A stretch of DNA of 64,000 nucleotides, from contig VIIQ02000005.1 of the NCBI GenBank assembly GCA_007449985.2, positions 372,001-436,000 on the forward strand. Reading direction: 5' to 3'. Below the pieces are notes generated by a model, which worked only from the letters and a program-made list of their open reading frames with translations, was not told the origin of the DNA and did no database searches. The position numbers and the translations under genes were made by a program. This DNA comes from Desmodesmus armatus (Eukaryota > Chlorophyta > Chlorophyceae > Sphaeropleales > Scenedesmaceae). Below are positions 12,001-22,094 of the stretch, in pieces. The stretch's first letter is position 1; each line of letters begins with the position of its first letter.

Positions 12001-14611
12001 AACCCACTTGACCAGGAACTCTGAGTACCCGCGGCCCTGCTTGTGCTCAGACACGATGCGGTCGATCTGCAGAGTGCCAGCAGCAGAAAGTACAGCAGCA
12101 GCGCATGAGGCACTGGGCAGACCGCACAATATTGCTGCGACGGCATGGCAGCAACGTGGTGGGTCAAAAACACACCTTGTGCACCCCTTGAAGGTTTGCT
12201 GGAAGATGTTTCGGATTGGCAGGAAGACCTCTTATCAAATGCACAGCCATGCTTACCTTGTACCAGGCAGGGTTGATGTTGTTGTTGTCGGCCCAGTCTG
12301 TGTCACTGTCACCACCTGCATGCCTGCTCAGGAAGTTCCGCAGCAGTGACGGCCGCTTTGCCTCAATGGCCGCAGCAGGCAGCCACACAGCCTTCCTATA
12401 GCTCCTGCCTGCAAAGCACAGGGTACAGCAGGCAAGCAAAATACCCAGTCACACACCAATGCACACACCATTGCAGACAACAGTATGTGCCTGCTGTGGC
12501 TTTCAGATCATTGGTGGCAAACAGGTTTCACCAAACCTGTTTGCTGCAGTCAACCACAGTGTGCAGGGCATCATTAGGCCAAGTGTGCGTGCCAGGGCCA
12601 AGCTGGACAACACTGCTGCAGCCCCTGCCTTGACATGCTGGGTGCAGGAGCTGTGCATAACTCACCCACAAGCTTGACCAGTACAGTGACGCTGTCATCC
12701 TCCCCATAGCGCACGTCCAGGCACTTGTCCACATCTTCACCACGCGGCAGCTTGGCCAGCTGCTGAGGCGCAAACTCAGAGGGGTCCAGCACATCACCCC
12801 TGAGCGCCTCCTCAGCCTCCAGGGCAGCAGCCAGCTGTGCTGCATCAGGCTCCTCACTGCCCTCCCTGCTGCCGCCACTGCCACTGCCGCTGCCACCGCT
12901 GCCCCGCCGCGTGCCCTGGCCGCGCCCGCCAGCAGCCGCTGCTGCTGGCGCCTGGGCACCGTTGCCGTTGAAGGCAAATGCGCTCAGGTCAACAGGCAGG
13001 TCCCCTTCTGGGGAGCCATCTGCCTCCCTGTCTGCCTCGCTGTCGGGCTCTTCGCTGTCGTCCACAGCGACTGCCCTGTTGCCCCTGCTGCGCTTGGGCT
13101 GCACCCGCTGCCGCTGCTTCTTGCCAGTGCCCCAGCTGCCGCTGTCCCCGCTGCCGTCCATGCCGCCCTCCTCATCGCTGCCACCAGAGCCGCTGAGCCC
13201 GGCCTCATCATCCCCACTGCTGGCCCCGACAGCATCCTCCACATCTGACGGGTCTGGTGAGCCGAGGTCGCTTTCGCTGCCAAGTTGGCTGGCCCAGGTT
13301 GCAGCCTCAGCAGCCAGGGCAGCAGCAGTGGCCTGCTTGGCTGCAGCAGCAGCTGCCCTGCGGGGCCGTGCCACAGGCACGTCATCATCATCAGACTCCA
13401 CAGGGGAGTCCATGGGTACAGCACGCCTCACGCGGCTGCTGCGCCTGATGGCCTGCTCCTGCTGCTGCCCAGTCGCCTCAGCGCTGCGCATGCGGTCAGA
13501 GGCAGCGAGCGCAGCAGCCCTGCGAGGCCTGCCAGCTGGCTCCTCCTCAAACCCTTGCTGCTGTTGTTGGCGCAGACGTTGGGCGCCCCTGCTGCCTCGC
13601 TGCTGTCTGCCTGCCTGCTCCTGCGGGCTGTCCCCATCACCAGACACGTCCTCAGCCGAGTCGTCTGATGTGCTGCCTGCTTCATATGCAGCAGCATCAC
13701 GGCCACTGCCTCCTGCTGCTGCCTGCTGCTTGGTGGGGACTGTCTCCAAGCCATTCTGCATGATATCATCAGCCCCTGCACCTGCTGCTGCACCATCACC
13801 AGCAGATGAAGGATCTGAGGCGCCATCAAGTTGCTGCTGCTGGTGCTGCTGTGGAGGCAGTGGCTGACCGTTTGCTGCACGAACTGCACCACCAGCAAGC
13901 ATGGCAGCAGCGCGAGCTGTGGCGCTGGGCTGCTGGATGGCAGCCGCGGTGGCTGCACCGTTCATGCCAGGGTGGCCATCTTCCATGCTGACAGGCTGCT
14001 GCTGCTGATCTTGTGCGGCTGGCAGCTGGGCACCCCCTGCTTGGTCCCTGACAACTGACTGCTCCTGCCCACCCTTAGTCTTGCCCCTGCAGCATGGCAG
14101 TCATGCAGCAGGGTAACCTAGGCGCCATTCATGGCTGGACACAGATGTATCAGCCCAGCCGGGTTGAACCTCCGGCTGGTTACTGGCTACCTAACTACAG
14201 CACTGCACAACAGTAAACCAGCTGCTGCGGTTGGTTGCAGTCTGCATCTGATAGCGCCCAGCACCCAGTGACCTTGAGTTTTAAATATACGTGCTTTTGC
14301 CGTTGTTCGCTGCTCACCTTGACGACTTTTTGTCAAACTGTGCAACAGCCAAGACCGCAAAACACAGCACAAGCGCTGTTAACAAGATGATCGAGCGCTA
14401 TGGGACAACGGACAGATGGCATGCACTCCTGTCTCTGCTGCAGACTGGGTGCTGACCACAACAACAACAGCAGATCAATGCCAGGGTGCGCCCAGCTGGG
14501 CCTCCTTACCTTGGCAGCGTCTGTTGACTGCTTCACTGTAGCAATATCACGCTCTGGAACTGCATCACGTGGTCTGTTTTGCAGCTGCTTCAGGACTCGA
14601 CTGGACTCCAT
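3073..14611 (-). CDS. CHD-family chromodomain helicase (SNF2 chromatin remodeller)
   Basis: ATP-dependent nucleosome remodeller. Exons: 14510-14611, 14318-14337, 12666-14086, 12257-12408, 11935-12066, 11604-11741, 11102-11335, 10771-10845, 10390-10476, 10072-10206, 9728-9832, 9394-9500, 9042-9159, 8622-8792, 7950-8435, 7556-7664, 7181-7326, 6712-6936, 6298-6492, 5884-6012, 5298-5591, 5184-5252, 3073-5014; phases agree throughout, about 2,197 aa. Order: acidic Ser/Ala-rich N-terminus; two chromodomains (VLVKLVG...[24 protein letters not shown]); SNF2 motifs [59 protein letters not shown]; a C-terminal [13 protein letters not shown] block; a Gln/Ala-rich tail ending in a PIP-box-like QRKLDSFF. 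The subfamily is unsettled: YETVLKDK recalls CHD1/CHR5, while INPAWYKIDRIV recalls the Mi-2/PICKLE linker. No PHD finger was seen. The last exon needs one extra G at 3776-3780 and one at 4829-4832. A short exon in 5592-5883 may be missing. Confidence 0.9.
3088..3111 (-). other. Candidate PCNA-interacting (PIP) box at the CHD C-terminus
   Basis: The last residues before the stop read [13 protein letters not shown]. This satisfies the canonical PIP pattern Q-x-x-[ILM]-x-x-[FY]-[FY] (Q at 3109-3111, L at 3100-3102, F-F at 3088-3093), is preceded by a Lys/Arg-rich stretch, and sits at the extreme C-terminus, where many real PIP boxes lie. Function is inferred from the motif only. Confidence 0.6.
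3776..3780 (-). other. Apparent 1-nt frameshift (C5/G5 run) in the CHD last exon
   Basis: The frame encoding KRQADEQ upstream stops at 3708, while the downstream frame ([14 protein letters not shown] to the natural stop) is open. One extra G in this G5 run of the coding strand joins them as DEQGGSASKR. With this and the site at 4829-4832 the exon becomes 1,944 nt, a multiple of three, and fits the upstream splice phase. Assembly error is the simplest explanation. Confidence 0.75.
4829..4832 (-). other. Apparent 1-nt frameshift (C4/G4 run) in the CHD last exon
   Basis: Just after the Gln8 run the frame must change to reach the conserved KRVWVAPK / WWKREHDD block. One extra G in this G4 run gives [11 protein letters not shown] and keeps the exon open through to the conserved block. 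Confidence 0.7.
14318..14337 (-). other. 20-nt microexon of the CHD gene
   Basis: Exon 1 (14510-14611) is exactly 34 codons. The next supported exon begins one base before a codon at 14086. A 20-nt segment flanked by AG and GTGAG supplies the required phase (FDKKSS plus two bases). It is a prediction from splice signals and phase, since this N-terminal region is not conserved. Confidence 0.55.
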
Positions 14612-15820
14612 GGTGCATGCACATACATACTATAGCTGTAGGTGGTCACAATCTGACTGTGTGTGAAAACTACGCAAGCAAGCACACTGTACGGGGTCGT
14701 GAGGCCAAATGCGGCTTTCCCGAAGTGAAACCTAGTTTGTTTTGTTTGTACTGATTTGAACTTGGTCAAACGTTCAAACAGTCAACTTGAGTACTGGCTG
14801 TAGAGAACTCACTAGCTGTAAGCATGTGTTGCTGGGGGTAAGTCGCGCATTACACATGCCTGTGCAGCACAGGGCAGCCCCTGGCAATTGCACCTAGCAT
14901 GCTGGCCCTGCAATGCAGAACCACCCCAAACCACACATCAGGCAGCCGCCCGATCACATCCGGCATGTCCTGAATTATGTCAATCTCCAGCCTAGAGTTT
15001 CCGAAGCCAGTCCAGATATGGCCAAAATTCAGATGTGAGCTCTTGATGTTGCATTCAAATCATCCCCCCCCCCCCCCTTGCATGACGCGGTGGTGCATGC
15101 ACCCTTGCCTGAGGGGCAAGAAGCAGGGTCATTGTGAGGGAACGGGTGATGCATGTTGCCGACATAAAGACCTGCTAGAACCTGATAGTAACCGGGTTGG
15201 CAGTTGTCAAGGCTGACAGTGCTGATGGCACGCTAGGCAATTGGCTGTTTGTTGTGGAGGCAGCCCAGCTGTGTGGTCGCAGAGGTGAGGGCCGTGCCCT
15301 TGCAACTAGATGGTGTGCCCTTCTGCCAAACACCAAAAACAGTCCGACAAAGGCTTGCACAACACAACCAACTCCTGCGTGGGGCGGTAAACATACATGG
15401 ATTGGGACACATTGCTGGAAGCAGTGTGCTTCCCTTGGCGATGAACACAGTGACCAATGACCATGATTATGCACGTGCAAAACAGCAACAGACTTGAAGT
15501 CCTGCCGTCTGCAGAATAGACTCTCACCAATCCTACACAATCAAACAACTCAATACCAACCAAGCGCTTGGCTGTGGCAACCATGCTACACAAGCACACT
15601 GTTAGCCAAGGACAACATAACTACGGCCATGGTGGGTGAAGCTTGTTGCAAAAGAGTTGCCACCATGCCAAGGCAGGCGCCCAACTGCACCCGCAAACAG
15701 CTCGGGCTATGCTCATACGCCACGGCTGCGCTTGTGCTGCAGTTACTGCTTGCCCAGATTGCTGCAAGGCCTGCTGTGGACCTTGCAGCCACGATGAACT
15801 ACCAGGCTTCAGCGCTGTAG
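14612..15820. other. Intergenic region between CHD and AUH genes, with a C14 tract
   Basis: Contains the promoter side of the CHD gene and the 3' side of the AUH-like gene. The only structural feature noted is a run of 14 C at 15064-15077. No exon with family resemblance was found on either strand. Confidence 0.5.
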
Positions 15821-17746
15821 CTACTCCCCGGTGTACACTGGCTTGCGCTTCTCAGCGAACGCCTTGAGGCCCTCCAGCCGGTCACGCGTGGGTATGAGCT
15901 GGGCGTACACTGCCTTCTCCAGCTCCAGCCCACTGGCCAGGTCAACCTCAATGCCCTGGTTGATCGCAACCTTGGCCGCACGCAGGGAGAGCGGGGCACA
16001 CTGCACATTGCAGGCACAAACACGGTATACATTTGACTTTCAGTGTCACACGCACGACGGACCTCACCGCAGCACCTTCAGTACCAACTGCAGTGACGCA
16101 GAGGATGCCCATCAAATGACTGCGCACTGCATGATGCACGCTGCGTCTGCTTGTGGTGTGCCGTTTGTGCCTGCGATGCGCCTGTGCCCCGCATTGTTGC
16201 AGCGTCACACAATCCTCGCATCGTACACAGGTCAGCACATCGCACCTGCGAAATGTCGCGCGCAAGCTCCAAGGCCCTGTCCATGGCTTTGCCAGCCTCC
16301 ACACAGTGGTCAACCAACCCCAGTCGGCAGGCCTCCTGGCCCTCAACACGGCGCGCCGTGAATATGAGCTCCTGCAACACACAGGCACACATCATTGCTG
16401 AATTATATGCATACAGCCATGAATGCAAACTACAGCCCTGACATGAGCTCAGATCAGACGCACCTTTGGCTTGGCATGACTGCAAGCAACTTGCTGGGTT
16501 CCAGTGTTGCTGACAAGGACATGCTGATCAGTGACGACAGCACAAAAAGGCTGAGACTGAAAAAGCTCAATGTGCGTCAACACCGGAAGCATGCACTGCA
16601 GGTGACTAATGCACGAGGCACGGCTGCAGCTGGTGTTGATGTGTCGATGGCCAGGCCCTGAACTCTCTCAGTGCTGCACTGGTGCAGCACCATGTGCATC
16701 TCTGGAGACCAGCCACCACCTGGCCCACAGCTGCCCCTGCTGCAACCCACCTTGGCGATCCCCAGCCCCACCAGGCGTGGCAGGCGCTGTGTGCCGCCTG
16801 CGCCCGGGATGATGCCCAGCCGCGTCTCGGGGAAAGCCAGCACTGCGTTGCTGTCTGCCACCCTCAGGTCACAGGCCAGGGCCAGCTCAGCACCACCACC
16901 AAAAGCGCCGCCCTCCAACACAGCCACACTGGGCATGGGCAGCGCTGCTAGGTCGGTGAAGGTGCGACGCAGCATGCTCACAAACTCTGCGGCCTCTGCT
17001 TGCGTCATGGTGGCACGCTCCTGCAGGACCACACCAGGCCAGACCAGCAGGGACAAGGGATGGCGGGACAGGAGGGCAGACAGGAACAGACCTCCTCAGC
17101 ACCTGTGCTGCTGATTGGATTGCATGTACAGGGTGCACAGGTGTGATGCTGAGCACAGAACTCTCAGCCAAGCAGCAGATGCCATGTGTGCATTTTTGAC
17201 CCACCTTTAGGTCTGCTCCTGCGCAGAAGGTGCCAGGGCAAGTGCTCCTGACCACAACGCAGCGCGTTGTGCGCTCCTGCCTCAGCGTGTTGATTGCCTC
17301 CTGCAGCTCACGCAGCAGCTGCCTACCAATGGCATTCTTGGCGTTGCTGCGGGACAGACTGATGACACTGATCCCTTCGTTGGGAGATGACAGGGGCTCT
17401 ACTTGTACCTGCAGCAGCATGGTTTGCATGCATGCGGACCCTCACATGGAGTGACGGCCCCTGCTCCCCCAATGTTCATGAGAGCATGCCACCGTTGCAT
17501 TCAGACCAAGCAGCTGCTGGAAATGTAGCACTTTGATAGTCCCCCATTCCCCACGCTACGGTAGCGCACGTGTACACCTGCCACAACACCCTGGCAGACA
17601 AGCCACATGCAGTGTGTGCATGCTCTCACCTGCAGCTCAGTCGTTGAGTACTGACGCTGAGCAAAAGAGTGACGCCTACAACCTAATGATGCTGCCGGGA
17701 CTGCAAGGTGCAGTGCTGGCACCACCAGTCTTGCCAGTGACAGCAT
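15821..17746 (-). CDS. AUH: Crotonase, AUH-like (methylglutaconyl-/enoyl-CoA hydratase), mitochondrial
   Basis: Five exons, 17630-17746, 17205-17408, 16751-17020, 16246-16371 and 15821-16000, each a whole number of codons (39, 68, 90, 42, 59 plus stop), giving 298 aa. The N-terminus ([18 protein letters not shown], then [12 protein letters not shown]) looks like a mitochondrial presequence. Crotonase features: [20 protein letters not shown] for the CoA-binding/oxyanion region, GGGAELAL with Glu about 152, and [20 protein letters not shown] with Glu about 172. These two glutamates are 20 residues apart, as in the classical hydratase pair, so the enzyme should be active. Expected role: leucine or fatty-acid breakdown in mitochondria; the [10 protein letters not shown] form is typical of AUH-like proteins, but exact substrate cannot be read off. 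The start lies 24 nt after the stop of a small ORF (17771-17902). Confidence 0.92.
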
Positions 17747-17770
17747 CCCAACTTGCTGAGCTGTACAATT

Positions 17771-17902
17771 TCAGGTGCGGGTTGAAAGCTTTGCAGGCAC
17801 CTTCTTCTTCAAGAAAGCATAAGCGAGGGGCAGCACGACTCCAACAACCATAACAATGACCCCTCCAAGATAGCGTAGCAAGCCAGGGGCTTCAACGGCC
17901 AT
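17771..17902 (-). CDS. 43-aa single-membrane-span protein, possible upstream cistron of AUH
   Basis: ATG at 17900-17902, stop TGA at 17771-17773. The product starts MAVEAPGLLRYLGG, continues with an unbroken hydrophobic stretch of about 20 residues (VIVMVVGVVLPLAYAF), and then a basic KKK...K tail, so it looks like a real one-span membrane protein rather than random sequence. No other ATG lies in the 24 nt before the AUH start. Options: a separate small gene whose transcript also carries AUH (bicistronic nuclear transcripts are known in green algae), a conserved uORF, or chance. I do not recognise the family. The same frame is open upstream of an in-frame TGA at 17915-17917, without an ATG. 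Confidence 0.45.
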   Translation of the reverse strand: MAVEAPGLLRYLGGVIVMVVGVVLPLAYAFLKKKVPAKLSTRT

Positions 17903-18199
17903 GGAACAGCACGATCAGAGATCGTGTACTTGTAGACTAGCGACTACACCATCTAAGGCTTCCGTCAGGCGCGACACAACCCCTCCGTGGACCTGTCTTG
18001 CCGTCGTTTCAAAAGCAGCTGCTGTTGAGGCAGTTTCCAAATGAGTCTTGGTTTGACTGTTTGACTTTGAATTGACAGCAGGGCTGAGCACCTCAACTTT
18101 CAACCCTTTGCCCTACCGCTTTTACATGTCAAAACTACTTGTGAATTCATTACTGTTCAGCCAGCGTTCACCTTCCAGTAATCGAACAATTCACACACC
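17903..18199. promoter_or_regulatory. Divergent promoter region between the AUH locus and the coiled-coil gene
   Basis: About 300 bp separate the minus-strand small ORF/AUH locus from the plus-strand coiled-coil gene, so both 5' ends must be served from here. No TATA box or known element stands out. A minus-strand open stretch of about 62 codons without an ATG ends at TGA 17915-17917. Confidence 0.35.
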
Positions 18200-20697
18200 A
18201 TGGCAGCAGTTGCAGCACGTGCTTTGGGCACCAAACCTCCCACTGTCAGCAGGGAGCCACCTGAGGCAATCTGCCAGGTGAGCATACGTACAGGTCATTG
18301 AGATGCAGTCTCAAAATTGAGCAGCCACAGCCTGTCTTACGCAACTCTGTGGCGACTGCAGAGAAACTACTTGGCGGTGGCCCACCTCCTACACGAGCGC
18401 ATCAGACAGCACGAAGAGGTGTGGCTGATGCTGGTTGGGTGATTGACTGTACGGTATGCCAGCCAGCCTTACCGTGGTGCACAAAGCGAGCAGCAGGACA
18501 GCACCAGCATGCTGCTGTCATCCGGTGCATCTGGCTGCTGTTCCATGTGTTGTGTGTCTATAGGCACGTGAGCAGCTGCAGGAAGAGCGTACGACCGTGC
18601 AGCAGCTGAGGGAGCAGCTTGACGTGGTGACAAACAGAGCTGACTCGGCAGAGCAGCAGGTTCAGCAGCACAAGGAGCTTGGAGAGGAGCTGCTCAAGCT
18701 GCGTGCTGAAGCAGCCTTGCTGCTGACAGCACAGCATGAGACGGAACAACAGCACAGGGCCCTGCAGGAGCAGCATGCAAGGTGACTCAGGGTCACTAAG
18801 CCATCAGTGGTGGGCATTGCAGACAAGCCGTGTGTGTGCTCCCAGTGTGTGCTGAACAATCTGCCTGGCTGCTGTCACTGATACACAGGGTCAAGCAGGA
18901 CCTCTATGCAGCCATGAGCGCCAAGCAGTCAGCCCTGCAGCTGCTACAGGAGCGCGAACAGCAGTTGTCTGCTGTGTCCAGCACAGCCAATGCTTGCAAG
19001 CAGCAGCTGGAGCACCTGCAAAGGTCAGAGGCCTTGTGTTGGCCACATAAGAGGGCCCTGTTGCATGCTACAGTCTGCCCTGCACAAGCTTATCCACTCT
19101 CTGCAGGCAGCATGCACAGCTGTGCCTGCCTCTCGCCGCACTACTGTACATGTTTGCGCACACATGCCTAGGGGGCCACCCTCACTGACAAGGTGCTGAC
19201 GTCCTGGTTGGCGGTGTTGTTGCTGCATGCAGTGAAAGTCGCCAGCTGTCATCGCAGCTGTCTGCTGTGCAAGTGCAGTACCAACAGAGCCAGGCTGCAC
19301 AACAGGAGTCAGATGCGCAGCTTGCTGCTGTCAGAGCCAAGCTGAAGGCAGTGGAAGACTCAGCAGCGACACAGCAGGGTCTCAGCCAGCAGCTACAGCA
19401 AAAGCTGGCAACAGCAGAGTCTGGACTGACAGCAGCCAATGCCGGGGTGCAGCAGCTGCAAGCCGCTCACCAAGCACTGTCTGAGGAGCTTAAGCGGCAG
19501 CGAGAGGCTTGGGGCGAGGAGGAATCAGCTCACAAGAATGCTGATGCACAGGTGAGGCTGGGCAGGTCTGGATCCATGTTGGCAATGCATGACGGCCCTT
19601 CCAAGCGTCGCCAACACTGTTGTTCCAAGTAAAACAGTACCACATGTCACTCGCCAAATGGTGCTGGCATTGGACGCTGCCAATACATAGCGCATCAACT
19701 CATGGCCCTGGGCTGTTCAGAGGCTCTTGTCCCATGCATCCTCTGTCAAGCTGCTTGCACCTGTTGGTGCCTGCAGATCAAAGCCCTGCAGACAGAACTG
19801 GCAGCTGCCAGCAGCCGTGCGGAGACAGCTGAGCGGCAGCAACAGGCAGCAGCCACAGCAGCCACACTGGCCCTCAGTCGTGCTCAGCAGGAGCTGGAAG
19901 AGGCTCAGTCAGCGCAATTCGTTGCTGAAGAAGCCTACAGGACAGCAGATGCAGCAGCAAAGTTGTTGGCACAGAAGATCACAGGTCAGCCAACCTTTGT
20001 ATGGCATGCTGTTTAGCAAGACAAGGCTGCTCTGCACAAATGCAGGCCAAGCGCACCACATGCATGAACCAGACCACAATAGCTGTTGACGGCAGTCACG
20101 TTGTGCATGCCTGCAGAGATCCAGCGCGAGGCAGTGCAGCAGCAGGGTATAGCAGACGCCGCCAAGCAGGAGCTGTGTGGCCAGGTGGCCGAGCTGATGA
20201 GAGACAAGGAGCTGCAGAAACAGCTTGCACAGGTGAGGGCATGGGAGCAGAAGGCTGATGCAGCACTGGGTGCAGCAACTGTGTTCCCAAAGAAGGCTGC
20301 CTGGTGGCTCTCATAACATTGTATACACACATGGCAGTGTCTACAGCTGCACACGCAGCTGTATCTTGCTTGGTGCCAAGGGTATCACCCCAAGAAGGTG
20401 TGGCCCCAGGAGCCTTCATGTTGACCAAATACTTTTGTAATGTTGCTGCAGGCATGGCAGTTCAGGCAGTTGGAGTTCCTTTCCCGGATGGTGAGCCGTG
20501 TGGAAGACCTTGAGGCGCGGTTGGACCAGAGCAGCCCAATCAGCACAGCTCCTGCAACGGCACAGCTGTGCACAGACAAACTGGATGGCCTAGCTGTGGG
20601 GCTTGACGAAGGAATGGCAGCGCTTGGCAGCATTGTTGCCAGCTGCAGCAGGCTGTCTGCCGCTGTTGATGCTGTGAGCCAGCGCAGGGCTGGGTAA
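18200..20697 (+). CDS. Coiled-coil protein of unknown function (458 aa)
   Basis: Eight exons: 18200-18277, 18362-18418, 18564-18781, 18889-19023, 19233-19551, 19777-19984, 20117-20232, 20452-20697. All junctions are GT-AG and phases close exactly (1,377 nt). After a short N-terminus (MAAVAARALGTKPP) nearly the whole protein is Gln/Glu/Ala/Leu-rich heptad sequence, for example RADSAEQQVQQH, LQTELAAASSRAETAERQQ and RMVSRVEDLEARLDQ, so it should form long coiled coils. No catalytic or membrane motif is visible. The family is not recognised; a structural, centriolar/flagellar or trafficking role is possible but unsupported. It shares a short promoter region with the AUH locus. Confidence 0.75.
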
Positions 20698-22094
20698 CAA
20701 GCTTCCGGCATGGGTCCAGTAATTCTGTGGCAACCAGGACAAAAGTATTGCTTCCGTGCACACCATCAAGGTAAACAACACCACAAGTTGGGAGCATGAC
20801 AGGTCAAGCTGATGCTAGCCGGGCGGCTGCAACCCTGAAAATGAAGGACACGCATCAGAGTTGTTTCCCATGCGACGTACCAGTGCCTGTTTCCTCTCAG
20901 GTCACCGCTGTTGTGCCAGGGGTTGGGGTGTTGATGTCATGAGACGTGCTGGCGCCCATGCGACTTGGCTCTTACTAAACCTGCTGAGCGCACGACCAAC
21001 CAGGTGCTGCCAACAGCAACCATGTGGCCGCAAAATATGCTGCAGTACAGCTGCTGAAAACAGACTCAGAGCAGGCTGCACTCTGGCCTGCCTGTAATCC
21101 ACATCCTGCCAGGCCCTGTTCCTTGAGCCGTCTCACAGCAGCTGCAGTGCAGAGGCGTAGCAGGGGACAACTCTTGGCCTAGTCACCCGCACACCACCAG
21201 CATTTCTTTTGATCTTAGTAAGGGTGAAATGCAAATGTGCACTTACAGCCTGGTCCTGGATACACCCTCTAGTTGTTCTGCCATGCAGCTTTGCGGGATG
21301 TGGCGGCTGCCATCCGTGTTCCCTTCACATGTCCCTTAAATGGGTTACCAATCTGGATTTCTACCCGTTTGCCATGAAGAGCTATATAGTTTGTCTATCC
21401 ATGCGCCCTGCCCAGGTGCGTCTTGAACAAAGAGTAGCCCTCTGGGTTGATCATCAGTCATGACTGCTTGTGATCCTGATTGTTGCCCCTGGCAGCACAG
21501 AAGAACCGTTCAGAGTCTGGCCATGGCCGCTTTCAGCATGCAATGAAGGCTCGCTTCATGCAGGCTTGTTTATTCATGAGCCTGCTTGGCAGCTGCAGCG
21601 GTTGTGAGATTGGTTACAGTGTAGAGTCGAGCAACAACACATAGGCATGGACAAAGGCACAATGGCTGAATCCCCCTTTGATCACCAACATGCGGCGTGC
21701 AAATCGATTCATTCCCAGATTAAAGAGCACTGCAAGTTGCCATGCAATTGCAGGAAGTGCGCAAGCACTTCTGCCAGGGTGGCTGACAAAATGAACAAGG
21801 CAGACATTTCCATGCATGGTCTTGACAATAGATGCTGGCGGCATGGTCACCTGCATGATGGAAGAATGCCTTGGATAAGCACATGAACAATGCAAGACAA
21901 CAGCAACATGCAGACTGATCAAACACAACAATGGGATGCGCATCCTGAATGGTTTCCTGCACAATGAAAACATACGGACTGATCAAACACAACACTCGGA
22001 TGCGCATCCTGAATGGGTCCCCGCATAAGTCTCCCCCATGTGCCGAGCTGCAGTGTATCTATCACAACCTGACCAGTGCCGTTCCACTGCGGCA
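20698..22094. other. Intergenic region with a 64-bp-spaced duplication
   Basis: 3' flanks of the converging coiled-coil (+) and GH-A-type (-) genes. No coding exon was recognised. The notable content is a direct repeat at 21913-22026. Confidence 0.45.
21913..22026. repeat. Direct duplication of about 50 bp, spaced 64 bp
   Basis: Two copies share GACTGATCAAACACAACA, a few differing bases, then GGATGCGCATCCTGAATGG; copy one begins at 21913, copy two at 21977. Each copy includes the perfect palindrome GGATGCGCATCC. It lies just downstream of the stop of the GH-A-type gene, probably in its 3' UTR. Confidence 0.7.

Noticed and set aside
12911..13867. 318-codon open frame on the plus strand, antisense to the CHD N-terminal exon
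   Set aside because: It is Ser/Ala/Pro/Cys/Leu repeats, the mirror of the minus-strand acidic Ser/Ala-rich exon; the minus frame matches splice phases on both sides.
17915..17917. TGA as a selenocysteine codon
   Set aside because: No start codon for the upstream frame, no recognised selenoprotein motif, and no SECIS structure seen; kept only as a low-interest observation.
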